From: an uncultured Eubacterium sp.
GTDB lineage: Bacteria > Bacillota > Clostridia > Peptostreptococcales > Anaerovoracaceae
NCBI GenBank assembly: GCA_905193765.1
Contig: CAJJPZ010000099.1
Location: 1 to 7,794 of the forward strand
DNA length: 7,794 nucleotides
Direction: 5' to 3'
Shown here: piece by piece, positions 1 to 5,584 of the stretch
How the letters are laid out: the number at the start of each line of letters is the position of its first letter
Position numbering within the stretch: position 1 is the stretch's first letter
Notes under the pieces: generated by a model
Databases searched by the model: none
Told to the model about the DNA's origin: nothing
The model's input: the letters and a program-made list of their open reading frames with translations, nothing else
Program-made: the position numbers and the translations under genes

Positions 1-826
1 CCTTGCCTGTGCCGGCGCTGGAACCCATTACGACCAGAGCCACATCGGCATCGTCCATCATATATTCTTCGAAGAATTTGTATTTTCTTCCTGTGAGCTT
101 TTCGAATTTTTCACCTATCTCAAGGATGACAGGCATGGAATCTTTCATTGCCTGAGCCTGTTCTCTCTTTATTTCCATATAGTAAGGGGAGACTCCGTAA
201 GGGCCTACCGCCAGCGGATTCTCATGCTTGAGCAGGTAGTTCTCAGGCATATATTCGCCGACGAATTCGCGTACTTTCTCGTCTTCGATGAGGTCTATAT
301 TCGAAACTCCGTGACTCGTTATGAAACCATCCTGGCATGCCATTACCGGAAGTCTGCACTTCTCAGCGATCAGTACGCCCTGTATGAAATTATCATAGGC
401 TTCCTGGTTGGTTTCTGCATACATCTGTATCCATCCGGAGTCCCTTGCACCCATGGAGTCGGAATGGTCGTTGTTGATGTTTATAGGGCCGGACAGTGCT
501 CTGTTGACTACAGACATCACGATAGGGAGTCTCATGGATGCTGACACATACAGCAGCTCCCACATATATGCCAGACCGCAGGATGATGTCGCTGTCATGG
601 CACGGGCACCTGCAGCTGAAGCTCCAATACAGGTGGACATTGCGCTGTGCTCGGATTCCACAGCTATGAACTCCGTGTCCACTTCTCCGTTCGCTACGTA
701 CTCTGAAAAGTACTCGGGGATCTCCGTGGAAGGTGTGATAGGGAAAGCGCCGACAACGTCAGGGTTTATCTGTCTCATGGCTATAGCCACTGCTTCATTT
801 CCGGATTTTCTTTCTCTTATAGTCAT
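1..826 (-). CDS. 2-oxoacid:ferredoxin oxidoreductase, alpha subunit (PorA/VorB-like), 3' end outside the window
   Basis: Alpha subunit of a four-subunit 2-oxoacid:ferredoxin oxidoreductase, which interconverts a 2-oxoacid plus CoA with acyl-CoA, CO2 and reduced ferredoxin in the cytoplasm. Seen: 275 codons from the start to the window edge. The pyrimidine-binding N-terminal domain has FPITPSTEI at residues 28-36, whose Thr31 matches the conserved Thr of the PFOR family, and VESEHSAMS at 56-64 with the Glu expected to contact thiamine diphosphate. The second domain is reached near the edge (GSSAGTGK). The start at 826 is preceded by AGGAGG with 8-nt spacing and directly follows the delta stop codon (TAAATG), so the genes are probably translationally coupled. 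The order gamma-delta-alpha predicts a beta subunit, carrying the rest of the thiamine site, just beyond position 1. Substrate cannot be read from sequence; the Ile T-box upstream argues for an isoleucine-related 2-oxoacid rather than, or besides, pyruvate. Confidence 0.93.
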   Translation of the reverse strand, partial: MTIRERKSGNEAVAIAMRQINPDVVGAFPITPSTEIPEYFSEYVANGEVDTEFIAVESEHSAMSTCIGASAAGARAMTATSSCGLAYMWELLYVSASMRLPIVMSVVNRALSGPININNDHSDSMGARDSGWIQMYAETNQEAYDNFIQGVLIAEKCRLPVMACQDGFITSHGVSNIDLIEDEKVREFVGEYMPENYLLKHENPLAVGPYGVSPYYMEIKREQAQAMKDSMPVILEIGEKFEKLTGRKYKFFEEYMMDDADVALVVMGSSAGTGK

Positions 827-1138
827 TTATTCGCCCTCCTTGATCATAGTTATAGCATCGAATGGACAGACCCTGGCACATATGCCGCATCCTTTGCAGT
901 GGTAGAAATCAAAATCAAGACGTTTGCCGTCTTTCACAGGTATCGAACTGTCAGGACAGTAAGGGAAGCAGAGCATACAATGTTTGCACTTGTCCTCGTG
1001 GAATACGGGTCTGTTGACGCGCCATTCTCCGGTATTAACCAGTTTCGATGTTGCCGGTTCATATATCTCAGCGCCTATGGTAAGTTCCTGCCATGTTGAT
1101 TTTTCGTTTATTTCTGCTGCTTTGGTTTTTCTCATCAT
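827..1138 (-). CDS. 2-oxoacid:ferredoxin oxidoreductase, delta subunit (2x[4Fe-4S] ferredoxin-like)
   Basis: Electron-transfer subunit of the oxidoreductase, 103 residues, the usual size for PorD-type proteins. Two classical [4Fe-4S] motifs are visible: Cys51, 54, 57 and 61 (CKHCMLCFPYCP) and Cys81, 84, 87 and 91 (CKGCGICARVCP). They pass electrons between the thiamine centre in alpha/beta and external ferredoxin. The 50-residue N-terminal extension with GEWRVNRPVF is typical of the delta subunit and separates it from a free ferredoxin. It begins 1 nt after the gamma stop codon; a GGAGGT site lies inside the end of gamma with 8-nt spacing to the first of two consecutive ATG codons, so the first Met is preferred. 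The stop abuts the alpha start with no gap. Confidence 0.95.
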   Translation of the reverse strand: MMRKTKAAEINEKSTWQELTIGAEIYEPATSKLVNTGEWRVNRPVFHEDKCKHCMLCFPYCPDSSIPVKDGKRLDFDFYHCKGCGICARVCPFDAITMIKEGE

Positions 1139-1139
1139 T

Positions 1140-1718
1140 TTATACCACCTCCGCTAATGTTGCCTTGAGGGCTTTCATGTTGCCCTGGACTATTTCCGGT
1201 TTTCCCGGGAACTTGTGTCTGAAGGATTCCTCCATGTCTTTTATGAAGTCGTCGTGTCCGATAACGCCGCTGACTTTGACTGCTGCAGCCAGCATAGGAG
1301 TGTTCGGGAAATATTTGCCGAGGGCTTCTTCGGATATCCTCTTGGCGTCTACTGTATGTATAGGCCCTTCATAGTCTTCGATAAGTTCGGCTCTGATCTC
1401 ATCACCTGACTTCGATGTATTGATTATCAGAGCTCCGTCTTTGCTCAGTCCTTTTGTGACATTGACTGAATTGAGAAGTGTCTCATCTACGACTACCACA
1501 TAGTCGGGGTAGTAAATATTCGAATGTACTTTGCAGTGAGTGTCGGCGATCCTGTTGTATGCTGTTATAGGAGCGCCCATTCTCTCCGGACCGTACTCAG
1601 GGAAACCCTGGACATCCTTGCCTGAATTGAATGCAGCCTCTGCCAGGAACATACATGCTGTTTTAGCACCCTGGCCGCCTCTGCCGTGCCATCTGAACTC
1701 TACCATGTTGTTTGCCAT
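1140..1718 (-). CDS. 2-oxoacid:ferredoxin oxidoreductase, gamma subunit
   Basis: First gene of the operon, 192 residues, full length for the gamma (PorC/VorA-type) family. The hallmark HGRGGQGA lies at residues 11-18 and FPEYGPERMGAP at about 39-50; both are conserved in gamma subunits, which bind part of the CoA/substrate region and bridge the catalytic subunits. GGAGGT lies 7 nt upstream of the ATG. The gene starts about 30 nt after the T-box terminator, so expression is set by whether the leader antiterminates. The gamma-delta-alpha order matches archaeal and clostridial porCDAB/vor clusters. No frameshift or missing motif seen. Pyruvate, 2-oxobutyrate and branched-chain 2-oxoacid enzymes are not separable by this subunit alone. 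Confidence 0.94.
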   Translation of the reverse strand: MANNMVEFRWHGRGGQGAKTACMFLAEAAFNSGKDVQGFPEYGPERMGAPITAYNRIADTHCKVHSNIYYPDYVVVVDETLLNSVNVTKGLSKDGALIINTSKSGDEIRAELIEDYEGPIHTVDAKRISEEALGKYFPNTPMLAAAVKVSGVIGHDDFIKDMEESFRHKFPGKPEIVQGNMKALKATLAEVV

Positions 1719-1748
1719 TTATATTACCTCCGAAAGTTTTGAATACAT

Positions 1749-1781
1749 AAAAAAACTCTGCCCCGCGTAATGGGACAGAGT
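1749..1781 (-). terminator. Intrinsic terminator of the T-box leader
   Basis: On the minus strand ACTCTGTCCC pairs with GGGGCAGAGT (one U-G pair) around loop ATTACGC, followed by a run of T residues. Its 5' arm ACTCTG is shared with the antiterminator, giving the mutually exclusive pair expected for transcriptional T-box control. Confidence 0.92.
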
Positions 1782-2043
1782 AGTGTTGACTCTGCTGTAC
1801 CACCCAATACTGATGCGACATACCATCATATGTCTTCTCTGTTACGGGAGAACCCGTCAAAGCCTACTTTCCTTAGAATGCCTCAGAATGAAGCACTTCT
1901 GCGGATTTCAGTTTGCTACTCGGGAGGGATCTTCGTGTCAGACGCTTTCTTGTACCGGGCTCCCACCATATCCGGCTCGCTGTGACGTATGCATCAGACC
2001 TACTGTCTCCGTCAAAGTATTTGGTATTGAATTATTATTTACA
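1749..2043 (-). promoter_or_regulatory. T-box riboswitch leader, predicted isoleucine-specific (specifier ATC)
   Basis: tRNA-sensing leader of the oxidoreductase operon. Read on the minus strand, Stem I has an AGUA motif near 2000, an upper helix GTCTGATGC/GCGTCTGAC (one U-U mismatch), the apical motifs GCGAGCC and GGTGGGAGCC, then GAAG followed by ATC at 1930-1928. This ATC stands six bases before the conserved GAGT, the same spacing as from the UAC specifier to GAGU in the B. subtilis tyrS leader as I recall it. Further down are a hairpin ACGGG/CCCGT (1844-1857), a Stem III hairpin GACATA/TATGTC (1817-1834), and the T-box GGGTGGTACA. The antiterminator pairs GGG with CCC and GCAGAGT with ACTCTGT, leaving a 7-nt TGGTACA bulge. 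TGGT pairs with a tRNA ending ACCA, so discriminator A, as in tRNA-Ile; the overlapping Asp reading (GAT) would need discriminator G. Uncharged tRNA-Ile should switch the operon on. The 5' limit is the inferred transcription start. Confidence 0.93.
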
Positions 2044-2049
2044 ATGAAT

Positions 2050-2078
2050 AATTTAAATGATTAGGGCGAAAACGTCAA
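2050..2078 (-). promoter_or_regulatory. Sigma-A promoter of the T-box/oxidoreductase operon
   Basis: TTGACG (2078-2073), a 17-nt spacer and TAAATT (2055-2050) on the minus strand. The predicted start near 2043 is about 30 nt upstream of Stem I. Very AT-rich DNA with repeated TTTTTGTAAAA lies upstream and could act as an UP-like element. Confidence 0.75.
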
Positions 2079-2104
2079 GTGCTTTTGTGAAAAAAATTAA
2101 ATTA

Positions 2105-2137
2105 TTTTTGTAAAATATGTTTTTGTAAAACAAAAAC
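2105..2137. repeat. AT-rich direct and inverted repeat in the divergent spacer
   Basis: TTTTTGTAAAA occurs at 2105-2115 and 2120-2130, a 15-bp period, and GTTTTTG/CAAAAAC forms a 7-bp inverted repeat (2119-2125 and 2131-2137). It lies 27 bp beyond the -35 box of the T-box operon promoter. It may be an UP element or protein site; the AT-rich composition makes chance repeats easy. Confidence 0.45.
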
Positions 2138-2218
2138 TTGTGCATAGATCGAAAATTCAGAATAATTAGAGGTGCTTTGATGAAATGTACGGAAAACAGT
2201 ACAATGAGTATATAACTG

Positions 2219-2247
2219 TTGATTTTATCACGATTATAACGTATATT
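2219..2247 (+). promoter_or_regulatory. Sigma-A promoter of the HNH_repeat-like gene
   Basis: TTGATT (2219-2224), a 17-nt spacer and TATATT (2242-2247). The predicted start near 2254 leaves about 65 nt of leader that contains the CTGTACA inverted repeat. Confidence 0.6.
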
Positions 2248-2261
2248 AATAAGTATCGGAA

Positions 2262-2291
2262 CTGTACATTCGAGTCGAGTTTTGTGTACAG
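2262..2291. repeat. Inverted repeat CTGTACA-N16-TGTACAG just after the predicted start site
   Basis: Perfect 7-bp arms at 2262-2268 and 2285-2291; each arm contains the palindrome TGTACA, so the element is also a direct repeat with 22-bp spacing, about two helical turns. It sits between the predicted transcription start and the ribosome binding region. It could be an operator or an RNA hairpin. Confidence 0.5.
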
Positions 2292-2318
2292 CTCAGGAAA
2301 GGTTTTGGTTACAGCTAT

Positions 2319-2690
2319 ATGGAAAAGCAGCAGAAAGTCGTATACACAGAAGATGAGCTGAGAAAGATCACCGCTTACTACAAAAAACTCAGTGATGATC
2401 AGCTTCTTGATATAATAAGAGAAAAAAACAGGGAACTTGGCAGACTGCCCAACAGGGCGGATGTACCAGCGTCGGGATATTTCAAGCACAGGTTCGGACC
2501 GTGGCCCAGAGTGCTGGAGGCTGCCGGAGTGAAACCGGTATCGGAGGTCTATGCCAGGAGGGCAGAGGCGAGGAAAGCCAAACACCGCGCCAAACGCCGC
2601 AGAGAATGGGAGATAAGAGAAGCAAAGCGCCAGGCGAAAAAGGAAGCAGAGGCTGATATAAAAACACAGGTATCCGGCAATGATGAATGA
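2319..2690 (+). CDS. Small basic protein with one homing-endonuclease-associated (HNH_repeat-like) helical repeat
   Basis: 123 residues. Residues about 26-72 read as the helical repeat often found beside homing endonucleases and in free-standing predicted DNA-binding proteins: a leading helix (DDQLLDIIREKNREL), a loop (GRLPNRADVP) and the signature YFKHRFGPWPRVLEAAGV (residues 54-71), like the FGSWNxALEAAG consensus. Residues about 79-112 are a highly charged Arg/Lys/Ala/Glu helix that could bind nucleic acid or form a coiled coil. No HNH, GIY-YIG or other nuclease motif is present, so nothing indicates cleavage. No signal peptide or membrane segment. The ATG at 2319 has only a distant purine-rich site (AGGAAAGG, 16 nt upstream); no better in-frame start is visible, so the start is less certain than the frame. 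It has its own promoter and precedes rpsO in the same direction. Function unknown; a DNA-binding regulator or nucleoid-type protein is an inference. Confidence 0.8.
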   Translation: MEKQQKVVYTEDELRKITAYYKKLSDDQLLDIIREKNRELGRLPNRADVPASGYFKHRFGPWPRVLEAAGVKPVSEVYARRAEARKAKHRAKRRREWEIREAKRQAKKEAEADIKTQVSGNDE

Positions 2691-2724
2691 AAACACATGC
2701 AGTCTGATCCACATACCTGTGTTT
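2662..2724 (+). repeat. 12-bp inverted repeat spanning the stop codon
   Basis: AAACACAGGTAT (2662-2673, inside the gene) and ATACCTGTGTTT (2713-2724) are perfect reverse complements, 39 nt apart. A second AAACACA at 2691-2697 can pair instead with TGTGTTT (2718-2724), and ATACCTGTG recurs at 2745-2753. No T-run follows, so it is not a standard intrinsic terminator; an mRNA-stabilising or folding element is possible. Confidence 0.6.
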
Positions 2725-2795
2725 CTGATTTGCTACATTATATGATACCTGTGGTTGTGACATGAGAAACTGACGTGTACAGTGCAATTTTCAGC

Positions 2796-2824
2796 TTGCA
2801 ATATACCCGCATGTATGTTAATAT
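2796..2824 (+). promoter_or_regulatory. Promoter of rpsO
   Basis: TTGCAA (2796-2801), a 17-nt spacer and TAATAT (2819-2824), with TG at 2816-2817 forming an extended -10. The predicted start is near 2831. A TGTACAG copy lies at 2776-2782, just upstream of the -35 box. Confidence 0.7.
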
Positions 2825-2912
2825 TAATCGTTAGTAATTTTACCTGAGGCTTAGTCATGCGATTTTTCCGACGGCGACTCAGTCACAGGCGTATCAACAA
2901 GGAGGAAATAAA

Positions 2913-3179
2913 ATGATAACAACTGAAAAAAAAGCAGAAATCATCAAAGAGTATCAGTTAAAGGAAGGCGACACAGGTTCCCCGGAAGTACAGGTAGCTA
3001 TCCTGACTTACAGGATCAACGACCTGAATGATCATCTCAAGATCCACAAGAAGGACCACCACTCAAGAAGAGGTCTTCTGAAGATGGTAGGACAGAGAAG
3101 AAATATGCTCAACTATCTGAAGAGCAAGGACCTTGAAAGATACAGAACACTTATCGCCCGTCTGGGACTGAGAAAATAA
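2913..3179 (+). CDS. rpsO: 30S ribosomal protein S15
   Basis: Primary 16S rRNA-binding protein that organises the central domain of the 30S subunit. 88 residues, the normal length. Family signatures are plain: TGSPEVQVAILT (21-32), KKDHHSRRGLLKMVGQRR (46-63) and RLGLRK at the C-terminus. His41, Asp48 and Ser51, known rRNA contacts in E. coli S15, are all present. The start has a strong AAGGAGG with a 7-nt gap. Preceded by its own promoter and a leader of about 80 nt, followed by pnp in the conserved rpsO-pnp order. S15 represses its own mRNA in several bacteria through leader structures, so similar control is plausible here but not shown. No anomalies. Confidence 0.99.
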   Translation: MITTEKKAEIIKEYQLKEGDTGSPEVQVAILTYRINDLNDHLKIHKKDHHSRRGLLKMVGQRRNMLNYLKSKDLERYRTLIARLGLRK

Positions 3180-3250
3180 CCTGAGTAAAAGACGAACTCT
3201 ATATAGGATTAATATGTGAGGCGGCTTTTTCATGAGGTGCTTTCATCAGA

Positions 3251-3282
3251 CAGTTGACGGTATACGGATGTGTACCGGACTG
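3251..3282 (+). other. Imperfect hairpin in the rpsO-pnp spacer
   Basis: CGGTATAC (3258-3265) pairs with GTGTACCG (3270-3277) with one G-U pair around loop GGAT. Outer arms CAGT (3251-3254) and ACTG (3279-3282) extend it across a 3x1 internal loop. It stands 15 nt before the terminator hairpin and could be a processing or protein-binding site in the pnp leader. Confidence 0.5.
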
Positions 3283-3297
3283 GTTATGAATTAATTA

Positions 3298-3327
3298 AAG
3301 GTGGAGTAAAACTCCACCTTGTTTTTT
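3298..3327 (+). terminator. Intrinsic terminator between rpsO and pnp
   Basis: Perfect 9-bp stem AAGGTGGAG/CTCCACCTT with loop TAAAA, then GTTTTTT. It ends 30 nt before the pnp start codon and leaves no room for a pnp promoter downstream, so pnp depends on read-through or on a promoter upstream of the hairpin. Confidence 0.9.
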
Positions 3328-3357
3328 AGGAAAATAAACAGGAGGTAGTTGTTTATT

Positions 3358-5457
3358 ATGAAATTTACAGATTACAGAACATTCAAGACGGCCATAGGCG
3401 GCAAACTGCTGGAACTTGAGATCGGCAAGGTATGCGAGCTGGCCAACGGACAGGTAATGGTGAGATACGGAGACACAGTTGTCAACGTAACCGCCTGCGC
3501 TTCGAAAGAGCCGAGGCCTGACATCGACTTTTTCCCGCTGTCATGCGACTATGAGGAAAAAATGTACGCAGCAGGAAAGATCCCGGGCGGATTCATAAAG
3601 AGGGAAGGAAGACCGAGCGAAAGAGCGATACTGAACTCCAGACTCATGGACAGACCGCTGAGACCGCTGTTCCCGAAAGGTTTCTACAATGACGTGCAGG
3701 TAGTTGCTACAGTTATGTGCGTCGATAATGATGCTCCGTCAGAGATCGCAGCCATGATAGGTTCTTCGGTGGCACTGGCTATATCAGATATACCTTGGGA
3801 CGGTCCTACAGGTTCGGTACTCATCGGCATGGTGGACGGGCAGTTCGTTGTCAATCCTTCACTGGCTCAGAGAGAAGAAAGCACGATGCATCTGGTAGTT
3901 TCAGGAACCAAGGAAGCCATCATGATGGTAGAGGCAGGTGCTCAGGAAGTTCCAGAGGAAACTATCCTGGATGCTATAATGTTCGCTCATGAAGAGATAA
4001 AGAAGATCGTTGAATTCATCGAGGCTATAGTTGCAGAAGTAGGCAAGCCTAAGATGGAGATAGAACTTTACAAAGTCCCTGAAGATATCGAGACAGCCGT
4101 AAGAGAATATGCAGAGGACAAGATGAGAGTTGCTATACAGACTTACGACAAGATGGAAAGACTGGACAATATGGATGCTGTTGAAGCAGAGACAAAGGAA
4201 CATTTCGAAGAGATATATCCGGATAACGCCAAGGATATCGGCAACGTACTGTACACTATAACTAAGGAACAGGTAAGAAGCCTCATCCTGGATGACGGTA
4301 TCAGACCTGACAACAGGAAACGTACAGAGATCAGACCTATCTGGTGCGATACAGGTATCCTGCCGAGAACACACGGTTCCGGACTTTTCAAAAGAGGACA
4401 GACTCAGGTGCTTTCGATAGCCACCCTCGGTGCTATGGGAGAGGCTCAGACTATCGATGGTATAACAGAACAGACTGAGAAGAGATACATGCATCACTAT
4501 AATTTCCCGCCTTACTCAGTAGGTGAAGCAGGAAGGATGAAGAGTCCGGGCAGGCGAGAGATCGGACATGGTGCGCTGGCCGAAAGAGCGCTGCTGCCTG
4601 TACTGCCGAGCGTTGAAGAATTCCCTTACGCTATCAGAGTAGTATCGGAAGTGCTTTCATCAAACGGTTCCACATCTCAGGCATCAGTATGCGGCAGTTG
4701 CATGGCATTGATGGATGCAGGTGTTCCTATCAAGGCTCCTGTAGCGGGTATAGCTATGGGACTTATCGAGAGAGTTGAAGAGGATGGCAGCAGCAAGATG
4801 GCTATCCTGTCAGATATACAGGGAATGGAAGACTTTTTGGGCGATATGGACTTCAAGGTAGCTGGTACAGCAAAAGGTGTAACAGCTATCCAGATGGACA
4901 TAAAGGTACACGGTCTTTCGAAGCAGGTGCTCCAGGAGGCTCTGAAACAGGCTTACGAAGGCAGGATGCACATCATGCAGGAAATGCTGGATGAGATCCC
5001 TGAACCAAGAGCAGAACTGTCACCGTATGCTCCAAGGATCATATCGATGCAGATCGATCCGGATGATATCAGGACAGTTATCGGACCGGGAGGCAAGACT
5101 ATCAACAGGATCATAGCAGAAACAGGTGTCAAGATCGATATCGATGATACAGGTCTCGTATACATCGCAGCACCTGATATGGAAAGTGCAGAAGCCGGCG
5201 TAAGAGAGATAGAGCTTCTTACAAAGGATCCTGAACCGGGCGAGATATATGAGGGCAAGGTCACACGTGTGATGCCGTTCGGTGCATTCATTGAGATACT
5301 CCCAGGCAAGGAGGGGCTGCTCCATATATCCAAGATGGCTAAGGAAAGAGTAGAAAAAGTCGAAGACGTGATGAACGTAGGCGATATCGTCAAGGTGAAA
5401 GTCACAGAAATAGACAGCCAGAACAGGATAAACCTGTCGAGGAAGGAACTGCTGTAG
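3358..5457 (+). CDS. pnp: Polyribonucleotide nucleotidyltransferase (PNPase)
   Basis: Phosphorolytic 3'-5' exoribonuclease of mRNA turnover, working as a trimer in the cytoplasm; it also adds 3' tails. 699 residues, normal length. Domain order: first RNase PH domain with the RNA-binding loop GFIKREGRP (78-86), linker helical domain, second RNase PH domain with SNGSTSQASVCG and the catalytic segment DIQGMEDFLGDMDFKVAG, in which Asp486 and Asp492 correspond to the E. coli active-site aspartates, KH domain with GPGG at 576-579, and S1 domain from about 628 (GEIYEGKVTRVMPFGAFIE) to the end. The ATG at 3358 follows GGAGGT by 11 nt; a TTG at 3349 is also in frame but lies only 2 nt from that site and is rejected. 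Its leader carries a terminator and a hairpin, suggesting attenuation or autoregulation. A terminator follows the stop. Confidence 0.99.
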   Translation: MKFTDYRTFKTAIGGKLLELEIGKVCELANGQVMVRYGDTVVNVTACASKEPRPDIDFFPLSCDYEEKMYAAGKIPGGFIKREGRPSERAILNSRLMDRPLRPLFPKGFYNDVQVVATVMCVDNDAPSEIAAMIGSSVALAISDIPWDGPTGSVLIGMVDGQFVVNPSLAQREESTMHLVVSGTKEAIMMVEAGAQEVPEETILDAIMFAHEEIKKIVEFIEAIVAEVGKPKMEIELYKVPEDIETAVREYAEDKMRVAIQTYDKMERLDNMDAVEAETKEHFEEIYPDNAKDIGNVLYTITKEQVRSLILDDGIRPDNRKRTEIRPIWCDTGILPRTHGSGLFKRGQTQVLSIATLGAMGEAQTIDGITEQTEKRYMHHYNFPPYSVGEAGRMKSPGRREIGHGALAERALLPVLPSVEEFPYAIRVVSEVLSSNGSTSQASVCGSCMALMDAGVPIKAPVAGIAMGLIERVEEDGSSKMAILSDIQGMEDFLGDMDFKVAGTAKGVTAIQMDIKVHGLSKQVLQEALKQAYEGRMHIMQEMLDEIPEPRAELSPYAPRIISMQIDPDDIRTVIGPGGKTINRIIAETGVKIDIDDTGLVYIAAPDMESAEAGVREIELLTKDPEPGEIYEGKVTRVMPFGAFIEILPGKEGLLHISKMAKERVEKVEDVMNVGDIVKVKVTEIDSQNRINLSRKELL

Positions 5458-5480
5458 CAGGATAAACTGAAAACATAACA

Positions 5481-5524
5481 AAAACAAACGACTCGGAAAG
5501 CAAGTTATCCGGGTCGTTTGTTTT
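5481..5524. terminator. Terminator of pnp, probably bidirectional
   Basis: A 17-bp stem (5481-5497 with 5508-5524, one wobble pair) encloses a 10-nt loop and ends in TTTT on the plus strand. On the minus strand the stem is also flanked by T-rich sequence, so it can back up termination of gpmI. Confidence 0.9.
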
Positions 5525-5532
5525 ATGAAAGG

Positions 5533-5557
5533 AAAACCCCGTACGAATAGTACGGGG
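5533..5557 (-). terminator. Terminator of gpmI
   Basis: On the minus strand CCCCGTAC pairs perfectly with GTACGGGG around loop TATTC, followed by TTTT (5536-5533). It lies 28 nt after the gpmI stop codon and 12 nt from the pnp terminator. Confidence 0.82.
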
Positions 5558-5584
5558 CATCTGTTTGTGATATCCGATGGAAGT

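Noticed and set aside
224..905. Open frames on the plus strand opposite the oxidoreductase alpha and delta genes
   Set aside because: They are antisense shadows; the minus-strand frames carry full family motifs and ribosome sites.
1770..2064. Open frames across the T-box leader on both strands
   Set aside because: The region is explained by conserved T-box RNA structure; the frames have no ribosome site or recognisable protein.
2152..2166. CodY-box-like sequence AAAATTCAGAATAAT (about 11 of 15 matches to the consensus)
   Set aside because: Matches of this quality are expected by chance in such AT-rich DNA, and it is over 70 bp from the operon promoter. A CodY role in this operon would be reasonable but is not supported.
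2180..2215. 11-codon ORF (MKCTENSTMSI) behind GAGGTG, considered as a leader peptide
   Set aside because: The best promoter for the downstream gene (2219-2247) lies after it, so it would not be in that transcript; no conserved feature or run of regulatory codons.
2169..3244. Shared 10-mer GAGGTGCTTT at about 2169-2178 and 3235-3244
   Set aside because: Tens of 10-mer matches are expected by chance in a window of this size; flanks do not extend the match.
3901..4497. 198-codon open frame antisense to pnp, and similar ones at 4953-5487
   Set aside because: Composition is that of a reverse-strand shadow of a highly conserved PNPase coding sequence.
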